This document shows, one piece after another, positions 17,917 to 25,719 of a stretch of DNA of 64,000 nucleotides. The translations under genes and the position numbers were made by a program. The notes beneath the pieces were generated by a model. It was not told where the DNA came from. It was given only the letters and a program-made list of their open reading frames with translations, and did no database searches. This DNA is from Saccharospirillaceae bacterium (lineage in GTDB: Bacteria > Pseudomonadota > Gammaproteobacteria > Pseudomonadales > Oceanobacteraceae): the NCBI GenBank assembly GCA_021208685.1, contig JAJOJJ010000014.1:62001-126000 (forward strand). Reading direction: 5' to 3'. How positions within the stretch are numbered: position 1 is the first letter of the stretch; every line of letters starts with the position of its first letter.

Positions 17917-20127
17917 GTGACCAAAACAACCTCTAAAAGCGCCCTGCTTGCCGTAGCCGTCATGGGTCTGGCCGGCATCGCAACCCCTGACACAGAAGCC
18001 GCAACAACTCATCATCGGGTCATCTGGGACACGAATCCGGCACACAGTGCCGTCATCGGATTTTCCCCCAGCGGAACCAGCAACAATCCCTATGTATCCT
18101 GGGGCTACAGCACGGATGAAAGCACCTGGAACACTGAACAAGTGGATGCTACGCGCACATTCGGTGGCTCTCTGGTCAACCACTTTGTGCGCCTTGATAA
18201 TCTGAATGCCAATACTGCTGTCTATTACCGGGTGTGCGATCAGGGAGGATGCGGCGACCGCTTTTGGTTCAGAACGGCCCCCATCGACAACTCCCCTTAC
18301 GTCGTTGTGGCCGGTGGTGATACCCGAACCGGCTGGACAACCCGTCGGGCTGGCAACCATCTGATCGCTAAGATTCGTCCCCTGTTTATCATGCATGGTG
18401 GAGACTTTACCGATTCCAATAACGCCTCTCAGATGAACAGCTTCCTCACGGACTGGGCTCTCACCTATTCCAGCGACCAAATCAATGGCTACAACTACAA
18501 GCGGATCTACCCACTGATCCCGACTCACGGAAACCACGAAGATGGCAATTACTCCACCCTTTGCCAGGTGTTTGGCGTGGACTTCAACAGTGACGGTAAC
18601 TGCACCCCTCACGACACCTACGGTGCGTTCAACGTGTCGCCATTACTGCGGGTCTACACCCTTAACTCCCAGTTCCAGAACAGTGGCTGGTCATCTTACG
18701 CTAACACCATGAATAACTGGCTGGATAGCGACCTGAGCAATAACGGCGACAGTGCCACCTGGCGCTTTGCCCAATACCACAAGCCACTCTTTCCCCATTA
18801 CACCGGCAAGTCTGACAACCCCACATTATTTGGCTGGTGGGCACAGAAATTTTACAACCACGGCATGAATCTGGTGGTGGAGTCCGATACTCACATCAAC
18901 AAAATCACCCAGGCCCTGCAGCCCAGCGGCAATAACTTTGTCGCCGCCAACGCTGGCACGGTATACGTTGGCGAAGGCAGTTGGGGTGCTCCGGCCCGTT
19001 CCGCCAATGATCCCAAATCCTGGACCATTGATTTGGCCAGCATTCAGCAGTTCAAGGTGATTCAGGTCAGCAATGAGCAGGTCGTCGTTCGTACGGCGCA
19101 ATTTGATAGCGGTGCCAGCACCCTGACCCGCGCACAACGTGCAGCCGACCCGTTGCTGTTGCCTGATAATGTCAACTGGTGGAGCGCTAATCAGGTGGGC
19201 ACGGCCCTTAAACTGGTGTTGGATGGAAACAACCGCTCAATCATTGATGGTAACAATGACAACGGCGGCGGCAGCGCCAGTCAGGTATCACTATCCGTGA
19301 CTGACGATACGTTCATTTCGAGCACCAAGGCCAGCAGCAGCTTTAACGGCAATAATGATGGTCTGCTGGCTGATGGCAGCGACAGCACCTACGGCCAGCT
19401 GTACACCCTGCTTAAGTTTAACCTCAGCGACCTTCCTGAGTGCGTCAACACCAGTTCGGTCACGCTGGAACTTAACGTCACAAACAAATCCGGCGGCGAA
19501 TATCAAGTGTTCAGCGGTGTGAACCCCTGGCAAGAAAGCACGGCGACCTGGAATTCCGTGGGTGGCAACAGCCAGAAAGGCATTCTGGTTGGTAGTTTTA
19601 CACCGTCATCGACCGGTTTGAAGCAGATTAATTTATCCGCTTCCGGCCTGATGGAAACCTGGCTGACCAACGGTAATAACGGACTGGTAATTGCCTCCGC
19701 CGGCACCAGCGACGGTGTTGATATCGCATCCAAGGAAACAGGGGTTGCTCCCGTACTTAAAATTGCTTATCAACCCGGCACCGAATGTGGCGGCGATAAT
19801 GGCGGCGATAATGGCGGCGATAATGGCGGCGGCAGCTTCAGTCAAAGTGACCTATCGGGCTCGCGCAGCAGCTGGAAATTCTACACTGTGGACATTCCGG
19901 CAGGCATGAATAAGCTCAGCATCACCACCAACGGCGGAAGCGGTGATGCCGATCTGTATGTCCGTGCAGGTGCAAAGCCTTCTACGTCGGCTTATGACTG
20001 CCGCCCTTACGTTGATGGCAATAATGAAACCTGCAGTTTCGACCGCCCCAGCGCCGGCACCTGGCATCTGGGCATTCGGGGCTATTCCAGTTATTCAGGC
20101 GTCGATCTTAACGCCAGCTGGGAATGA
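17917..20127 (+). CDS. Secreted modular metallophosphatase (purple-acid-phosphatase-like, DNRLRE and PPC domains)
   Basis: This is 736 residues from the GTG at 17917. That start has AAGGA about seven bases upstream and directly precedes a clean signal peptide (ALLAVAVMGLAGIATPDTEA); the frame is open further back to 17788 without such a signal. Order: signal ~1-28, Fn3-like N-domain to ~125, calcineurin-like phosphoesterase ~128-400 with AGGDTRTG, HGGDFTD, HGNHED, QYHKPLFP and ESDTHIN, DNRLRE domain ~455-620, Gly-Asp-Asn linker, and a C-terminal pre-peptidase (PPC) domain (~645-736). The last GHxH motif is altered to SDTH. PPC domains are common on proteins exported by type II secretion, and gspAB lie nearby. 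Likely an extracellular phosphatase or phosphodiesterase; substrate unknown. Confidence 0.85.
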   Translation: MTKTTSKSALLAVAVMGLAGIATPDTEAATTHHRVIWDTNPAHSAVIGFSPSGTSNNPYVSWGYSTDESTWNTEQVDATRTFGGSLVNHFVRLDNLNANTAVYYRVCDQGGCGDRFWFRTAPIDNSPYVVVAGGDTRTGWTTRRAGNHLIAKIRPLFIMHGGDFTDSNNASQMNSFLTDWALTYSSDQINGYNYKRIYPLIPTHGNHEDGNYSTLCQVFGVDFNSDGNCTPHDTYGAFNVSPLLRVYTLNSQFQNSGWSSYANTMNNWLDSDLSNNGDSATWRFAQYHKPLFPHYTGKSDNPTLFGWWAQKFYNHGMNLVVESDTHINKITQALQPSGNNFVAANAGTVYVGEGSWGAPARSANDPKSWTIDLASIQQFKVIQVSNEQVVVRTAQFDSGASTLTRAQRAADPLLLPDNVNWWSANQVGTALKLVLDGNNRSIIDGNNDNGGGSASQVSLSVTDDTFISSTKASSSFNGNNDGLLADGSDSTYGQLYTLLKFNLSDLPECVNTSSVTLELNVTNKSGGEYQVFSGVNPWQESTATWNSVGGNSQKGILVGSFTPSSTGLKQINLSASGLMETWLTNGNNGLVIASAGTSDGVDIASKETGVAPVLKIAYQPGTECGGDNGGDNGGDNGGGSFSQSDLSGSRSSWKFYTVDIPAGMNKLSITTNGGSGDADLYVRAGAKPSTSAYDCRPYVDGNNETCSFDRPSAGTWHLGIRGYSSYSGVDLNASWE
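19789..19824 (+). repeat. 12-bp tandem repeat encoding a GGDN linker
   Basis: Three perfect copies of GGCGGCGATAAT follow one another and encode a Gly-Gly-Asp-Asn linker between the DNRLRE and PPC domains of the metallophosphatase. In-frame repeats of this kind change linker length by slippage without breaking the gene. Confidence 0.9.
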
Positions 20128-20233
20128 TGCATCATGGGGCGGCTGCATGCTGCCCCTTGTTTAATCACGCCCTTCGCGGCTTGCTGATTTTTTTCAGTAA
20201 GCCGAAGCAGGCACTGAATTATTCAGAGGTGCC

Positions 20234-22333
20234 TTAAATCCTTTTAAACGGTGGCAAAGAATCCAGCAATAATTTGCCATAACGATGCGACAGCAGGCGT
20301 TTATCCAGAATGCTGATGCGCCCGCGATCGTCTTCTGTACGGATTAACCGCCCACAGGCCTGCACCAGACGAATAGACGCCGCAGGCAGGGTCAGCTCCA
20401 TAAACGGATTACGTCCACGGCTTTCCATCCACTCGCTGATTGCCGCCTGAATCGGATCATCCGGCACCGCAAAGGGAATTTTCACAATCACCACATGGGT
20501 AACGTATTCACCGGGTAAGTCGATGCCTTCGGCAAAGCTCGCCAAGCCGAAAATAATACTGCCTTCGCCATTATCAATGCGCTCTTTATGGCGGCGGACA
20601 ATTTCTGCTTTGGGTAAAAAGCCCTGACATAACAGCTGGTCATACCAGTCATGCAGGAATACATCACGGGTGGCTTCCAGCTGCGCCCGTGAGCTGAATA
20701 ACACCAGCGTACCCCGGCTTAAATCAATATTGTTTTTCAGCCAGTCTTCAATGTCGGCCTGAAACTGATCACTTTTAGGATCAGAGGCCAGCGACACCGG
20801 CTGCAATTCACCCAGCTGCTGATAATCAAACGGACTCATCACCCGCTGATAATTCGCCCAGTCAGGCAAGCCACTTTCCCAGCTTAATTTATTGAAGCTG
20901 TTCAGCGCGGTTAATGTTGCCGATGTAACAACCGCTCCGTAACAACGCCACCAAAGGTTTTTACGCAACTGATCGGCCACCGCAATCGGCGATGCACTCA
21001 GACGAATATCCCAGCCATCACCGAACGGCGTTTTGGATAACCAGCGGGCAACCGGCAATGCCCCCTCAGCTTCTTCAGCGCACAACCAGGACAGGGCTTC
21101 TGACAGTTGCTCGGCGCGTGAAAACATAATCCCCATCGGGGCTTGCCATGACTCGGCAATATCGCGGGTAAAATCGCCGTCTTCTTTCGGATCGAGGGAT
21201 TTCTGCAACATGTCGTTGAGTTTATCGAGACACAGCAGCAGCGGCTGCAACGGCCCTTTGATGTTGATTAACAACTGCCGCAGGTTTTCCGGCATTCTTC
21301 CCGACGCAAACCGCAGGCGTTCCTGTTCTCCGATCATATCCATCAACAAAGGCCAGACCAGACTGAGGCTTTGCAGAATATCGCGGATATTCTGCGGTGC
21401 TTCCGTTAACGAATGCATAATGCTGTGCGGAATACCGCTGGCGGCGACAAACTGCTCAATGCCTTTTTCCAGTTGCTGCAACCATTGGCGCTGAGCCCGC
21501 ACACCCACTTCCAGGCGGAAATGATTGAGTGCTTTATCCGCCAGATGATGCCCTTCATCGAAAACATAAATGGTTTTTTCCGGTGCGGGCAAAACCGCTC
21601 CGCCACCTAATGATAAGTCGGCCAGCACCAGATCGTGGTTGGCAACGATGACATCGGCATCTTCCATCGCATTACGGGCTTTATAAAAAGCACAGTTCTG
21701 AAAATGCGGACAACGGCGGTTAGAGCATTCCCGATGAGTCGCCGTTAAGTGCGACCACTGTTTATCGTCAATCGCATCGGTCAGACGGTCGCGGTCCCCA
21801 TCCCATTGACCGGAACCATATGACTGCAACAAAGACTCATAAAGCTCCCTGTCCTGTTCTTCCGGCGTCTGTTCAAACAGATCAACCGTCGACAGTAATC
21901 CGGACAAATGCTGCAGCGATTTATCCAGTTTTAATAAACACAGATAACGACCACGGCCTTTGGCCAACGCAAAATTAAATGGCAGTGAGATGGTCTTTTT
22001 TAAATTGGGCAGATCCTTATCAAGAATCTGCTCCTGCAGTGCAACCGTAGCGGTAGAAATAAGCAGCTTTTTTTCTTTCTCAATTGCGATGGGCAATGCC
22101 GCAAGCAGATATGCCAGGGTTTTACCGGTACCGGTACCGGCTTCCACAACAGCAATCCCGCTGTCATTATCACGCTGGCCTTTGTCATCCTCATGAATGG
22201 AGCCAAGACTTTTGGCAATTTCAGCAATCATGACCCGCTGACCATAACGCGGGCGTAAATCCAGTGCTTTAATGCACTCACGGTACAACGCCTGAATGCG
22301 CTCTTTGCTCTCACTGCTCAGCATGATGTTCAT
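20234..22333 (-). CDS. dinG: ATP-dependent DNA helicase DinG
   Basis: This is a 699-residue superfamily 2 iron-sulfur helicase that unwinds 5'-3' and acts on R-loops, D-loops and stalled forks. Walker A is EAGTGTGKT (64-72). The 4Fe-4S cysteines are C132, C203, C208 and C214, with DinG-like spacing. The DEGH Walker B box is near residue 244 (VFDEGHHLAD), and the C-terminal VQACGRLIRTEDDRGR forms motif VI. The start may be ATG 22333 or the ATG three codons later. It follows gspB by six bases, so it may be read through from gspAB. Confidence 0.94.
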   Translation of the reverse strand: MNIMLSSESKERIQALYRECIKALDLRPRYGQRVMIAEIAKSLGSIHEDDKGQRDNDSGIAVVEAGTGTGKTLAYLLAALPIAIEKEKKLLISTATVALQEQILDKDLPNLKKTISLPFNFALAKGRGRYLCLLKLDKSLQHLSGLLSTVDLFEQTPEEQDRELYESLLQSYGSGQWDGDRDRLTDAIDDKQWSHLTATHRECSNRRCPHFQNCAFYKARNAMEDADVIVANHDLVLADLSLGGGAVLPAPEKTIYVFDEGHHLADKALNHFRLEVGVRAQRQWLQQLEKGIEQFVAASGIPHSIMHSLTEAPQNIRDILQSLSLVWPLLMDMIGEQERLRFASGRMPENLRQLLINIKGPLQPLLLCLDKLNDMLQKSLDPKEDGDFTRDIAESWQAPMGIMFSRAEQLSEALSWLCAEEAEGALPVARWLSKTPFGDGWDIRLSASPIAVADQLRKNLWWRCYGAVVTSATLTALNSFNKLSWESGLPDWANYQRVMSPFDYQQLGELQPVSLASDPKSDQFQADIEDWLKNNIDLSRGTLVLFSSRAQLEATRDVFLHDWYDQLLCQGFLPKAEIVRRHKERIDNGEGSIIFGLASFAEGIDLPGEYVTHVVIVKIPFAVPDDPIQAAISEWMESRGRNPFMELTLPAASIRLVQACGRLIRTEDDRGRISILDKRLLSHRYGKLLLDSLPPFKRI

Positions 22334-22339
22334 CTCGCA

Positions 22340-23053
22340 TCAGGGGATAGCCTGCCAGCCTTTGCTGCGGCCAATATGGAGTGGCCAACCATCCACCTCC
22401 AGTACAATTCCGTCCGGCGTTATTTCCGCCAGCACAACACCGGGAGCCACCAGATCGCCTTCATTCCATTCACGATTATTCATACTGACGGTACGCTTTG
22501 CCGCGACCGGACTGTAGATATGGCTGGTAATCATTAATGGCGGAACACGTCGCAGCGCTTCCAGTGGCGGCAAAGTCCGGGAATTATCCGGGCGACGGGC
22601 AGGCTCGGCGGAATGACGGGTGACAGCGTCCACCGGGGCTTCGATGTCTGCTGCGGCAATAGCGGGTGCAGCCGCCGGTTTTATCGGCACAGCAGCCTCC
22701 ACTACCCGGACCGGCTCAGGCACAAACTCCGCGACATGCTCTTTGGGTGATGTATCGGCGGGCACCCTTTGCTGCACCTGATCGCGCCCGGCAGACGACT
22801 CATCACTGGCCGACATAACAACCGCCGTTACCGCAGCGTCAGGCTCTGCGCCCTGCCAGGGCCAAAGCCGGTAGAGCAACACCGCCAATAACACCAACAC
22901 CACCAGTAATAATGCAATAACGGTTATGACAGATGACGATTCGGCCTGTCCAGCCAGCGCCACAGGGGCTTCAGACTCAGCACCTGAGGCCGTATTCAAT
23001 TGCTGCTGACGCTGCAATTCCGATTTTTTTAAGGCATCGAGAATATAAGACAC
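22340..23053 (-). CDS. gspB: General secretion pathway protein GspB
   Basis: This is a 237-residue inner-membrane protein of the GspB/ExeB/PulB family. The N-terminus MSYILDALKKSELQRQQQ is the family signature. One membrane helix follows (VITVIALLLVVLVLLAVLLY, about 60-80), then a long Ala/Pro/Val-rich periplasmic linker, and a C-terminal folded domain (PPLMITSHIYSPVAAKRTVS, then VLAEITPDGIVLEVDG) that contacts peptidoglycan or the secretin. The start is GTG, one base after the gspA stop. With GspA it places the GspD secretin of the type II system; the core gsp genes are not in this window. Confidence 0.92.
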   Translation of the reverse strand: MSYILDALKKSELQRQQQLNTASGAESEAPVALAGQAESSSVITVIALLLVVLVLLAVLLYRLWPWQGAEPDAAVTAVVMSASDESSAGRDQVQQRVPADTSPKEHVAEFVPEPVRVVEAAVPIKPAAAPAIAAADIEAPVDAVTRHSAEPARRPDNSRTLPPLEALRRVPPLMITSHIYSPVAAKRTVSMNNREWNEGDLVAPGVVLAEITPDGIVLEVDGWPLHIGRSKGWQAIP

Positions 23054-23054
23054 C

Positions 23055-24533
23055 TCAACCCTCCTCCGCTGCCAGACCGGAAGCGTCCGTTGCCCGCCCG
23101 ACGTTCTGCATCATCAGTAACGTTTCCGGGCCAATGATTTTATCGGCGCTTAATCCATGCTCAGCCTGAAACTGCGCCACCCGGTTAGCCAGTAAAGGAT
23201 CATAAAAACGCGAGTCCACCTGACTGTTTTTTCCTTCCGGACTGATGACCTGCCAGTCAGCCTGCCATTCCATATTGAGCTTTCGGCGTATCCATAAAAT
23301 CAGATCGGATGTTTGTCCGGGACGAACCAGCTGGCCGTTGTACCCGGCGGGGGGTTGCCACAGCAACAACGCCTGTCCGGTAAAAGATGCCGGGTTCAGC
23401 TCATCACTCAGCAGACGCCAGTCAAACCCTTCCGATGTTTTCATTTGCACAGCGACCGGCAGCGATAGCTGCTGCAGCCGCAGGAAAGGCCAGTCGACCC
23501 ACAGGCATTGACGACGCTCTCCCTGCAGCTGCTCACAGCGTGTTGCGGGTGAGTCTGTCCCCGCCGTGAGCAATGAAAGCGGCGAAGCAACAACGTCCGC
23601 CACCGGCGTTTGCCAGGCCAGGACGGTATCTTTTAACGATGGGCCGAACATCGCGACCGGCAGCAAGACAGCCAGCAGCGCCGTTAGCGCCAGCAACGGC
23701 TTAACAGCCGTCCATGAAAAACGCGGAGCCTCACCGAGAATTTCCCGTTCAGCCCCCTTAACCAGCGCGACATTCACCTGCTGACGACCACTGGCATAGG
23801 CACCCAACAAGGCCCTGTCGGCAAGGTTGTTGATTAGCCGCGGTACGCCGCCGCTGGCCCGCCACAGGCGGCGTGACGCCGCCGGACTGAACAACACCGC
23901 CGCAACACCCGCCTGAGCACAACGATGACGCAGATAGTCACTGGTTTCCGACGGACTGAGATGCTGCAGATGATAACGGGCAGTAATGCGCTGATTAAGC
24001 TGGCGCAAGTCATGGCGTGCCAGCAGTTCCCGCAATTCTGGCTGACCAACAAGAATCAGCGTCAGCAGCTTTTCTTTATGGGTTTCCAGATTGGTCAGCA
24101 GACGGATCTGCTCCAGCAGCGGTGGCGGCATACTCTGCGCTTCATCAATCACGCAGATGACCCGCTGGCCGGCGGCATACCATTCCAGCAGGGCTTTGTT
24201 AAGCAGAGCGTACAGCTCGCGCAGTGTTGCACCGGAGTCATAATTCAACCCCAGCTCATCACACAGACTTTGCAGTAACTCCGTCGCGGATAACTGTGGA
24301 TTAAACAGATAAGCCGTGCGCACCTCAGCCGGTGTCTGAGCGAGAAATGCACGGCACAGGGTGGTTTTCCCGGTTCCGACCTCGCCTGTCAGACAAACAA
24401 GACCACCATGCCCGGTCAGGGCATAGTGCAGATGTGCCAACGCCTCCTGATGCCCTGACGACGGGAAAAGAAAATCCGGATCAGGAGCAATGGTGAAAGG
24501 GAAGCGCTGAAAACCAAAATGTTCCAGATACAT
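23055..24533 (-). CDS. gspA: General secretion pathway ATPase GspA (ExeA family)
   Basis: This is 492 residues from the ATG at 24533. That start gives the family N-terminus MYLEHFGFQRFPF; the frame also has a GTG nine codons earlier without a ribosome site. An AAA ATPase domain carries Walker A GEVGTGKTT (50-57) and Walker B VICVIDEAQSMP. A membrane helix follows near residue 280 (LLALTALLAVLLPVAMF). The periplasmic C-terminus ends in a peptidoglycan-binding domain (FQAEHGLSADKIIGPETLLM). GspA-GspB remodels or docks to peptidoglycan to assemble the type II secretin. Confidence 0.93.
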   Translation of the reverse strand: MYLEHFGFQRFPFTIAPDPDFLFPSSGHQEALAHLHYALTGHGGLVCLTGEVGTGKTTLCRAFLAQTPAEVRTAYLFNPQLSATELLQSLCDELGLNYDSGATLRELYALLNKALLEWYAAGQRVICVIDEAQSMPPPLLEQIRLLTNLETHKEKLLTLILVGQPELRELLARHDLRQLNQRITARYHLQHLSPSETSDYLRHRCAQAGVAAVLFSPAASRRLWRASGGVPRLINNLADRALLGAYASGRQQVNVALVKGAEREILGEAPRFSWTAVKPLLALTALLAVLLPVAMFGPSLKDTVLAWQTPVADVVASPLSLLTAGTDSPATRCEQLQGERRQCLWVDWPFLRLQQLSLPVAVQMKTSEGFDWRLLSDELNPASFTGQALLLWQPPAGYNGQLVRPGQTSDLILWIRRKLNMEWQADWQVISPEGKNSQVDSRFYDPLLANRVAQFQAEHGLSADKIIGPETLLMMQNVGRATDASGLAAEEG

Positions 24534-24657
24534 CGGCGGCTCTGTTGGTCGGGTCGGCACGCACCGGCAGTTGGCCTGCGGTAAAATTAAGCGCGCATGA
24601 TAGCGGATTTTGCCGCTGGCCGCATAAAAGCCTCACCCGCAAACCATGTTGCGGAAA

Positions 24658-25719
24658 TCACCAGTCCAGCATAAACCCTATACGCAGCTGAACATCCCGC
24701 GCGTAAGCCGGACGCACATCATCACTGACAATCTCCAGCTGATGCCAGCCGGAACGCCAGTGCAGCCCGATCTGATGCGTTGAATGCAGTGAGGCACCCA
24801 GCTCGCCCAGAGGCGTCGTCCAATCCTTGCGGATACTGAACCGCTGGTAACGGTCATGCTGAAAATAGCGCAGTCCCGCCTGCCAGGCGGTGTCATACCC
24901 CCCAGCGTTAAGCGACCAGGGAATATCGGTGGTGTAAGACGATTGACCTGAGCGACCGGATGCAGCGCCGGAGCTGCTGCATACGGCCTGACCACCGCCA
25001 CTGAGATTGATGCAGCCCGTGGTAAACGCGGCATCGTCAAACTGCCAGCGATTCCACAGATCGGAGATTGCCGCCTCCAGACGCCAGCGCTCCTGTAACA
25101 GACCGCTGATCTGCAGGTCGGCACTGATCCCTGAGCCATCGCCGACATCCGCCGGGTACTCAAGAATTTTGTCCTGATCAAAGTGATAATCCAGCACGGC
25201 TGACGCCGTCAGAGGGTCGCCCGCCGCCGACACGCCATCGAGAGTCCCAAACTGAAAGTGACCAACATGATAGTAGGCCAACGCCGGGGTGATGCTGAAC
25301 GACGCAACGCCGAACGAATGTGCCAGACGAACGCCCCGCGCCTGCAGCCCCTTAACCTCCAGTTCCAGACGACGGTCGGCAGCACCGGGCAGCCCCTGCT
25401 CCAGTTCACGGTAAAACTCCGAGGTGTCCCGATTAAAGGTCAGGTAATAATACCAGCGTGTTTCCCGCTCCAGCCGCCAATGATCAAAACGCAGACCCAG
25501 ACGAAAACGGGCATCGGCGTAGGCATATGTCCCGGGCTGAAAATCACCGTCCCACCCGGACATCATGTCCGTGAGTGATACGGGTTCGGAGCTGCCATGA
25601 ATATCAAGACCGGAATATAACTGCCAGTCGGTGGCCTTCGCCGCCACCGGGAACGCACTGCCCGACAGCGCGGCGAGGAAGGCCGCCAGAAAACGCCGGA
25701 GTTGGATTGTTTGCTTCAA
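24658..25719 (-). CDS. Exported, probably outer-membrane beta-barrel protein of unknown function
   Basis: This 353-residue protein has a signal peptide (RFLAAFLAALSGSAFPVAAKA). The mature part is rich in alternating aromatic/polar strands (RLGLRFDHWRLERETRWYYY, VQLRIGFMLDW). The last residue is Trp, in line with the aromatic C-terminal BAM signal of outer-membrane barrels. No family was recognised. The start is a TTG overlapping the stop of the preceding lipoprotein gene (TTGA), so the two are coupled and may form one envelope complex. Confidence concerns the gene and its location, not its function. Confidence 0.7.
   Translation of the reverse strand: MKQTIQLRRFLAAFLAALSGSAFPVAAKATDWQLYSGLDIHGSSEPVSLTDMMSGWDGDFQPGTYAYADARFRLGLRFDHWRLERETRWYYYLTFNRDTSEFYRELEQGLPGAADRRLELEVKGLQARGVRLAHSFGVASFSITPALAYYHVGHFQFGTLDGVSAAGDPLTASAVLDYHFDQDKILEYPADVGDGSGISADLQISGLLQERWRLEAAISDLWNRWQFDDAAFTTGCINLSGGGQAVCSSSGAASGRSGQSSYTTDIPWSLNAGGYDTAWQAGLRYFQHDRYQRFSIRKDWTTPLGELGASLHSTHQIGLHWRSGWHQLEIVSDDVRPAYARDVQLRIGFMLDW

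Noticed and set aside
20171-20206. Hairpin with a T-rich loop after the metallophosphatase gene
   Set aside because: The T run is in the loop rather than after the stem and one pair is a wobble, so it is not a convincing terminator.
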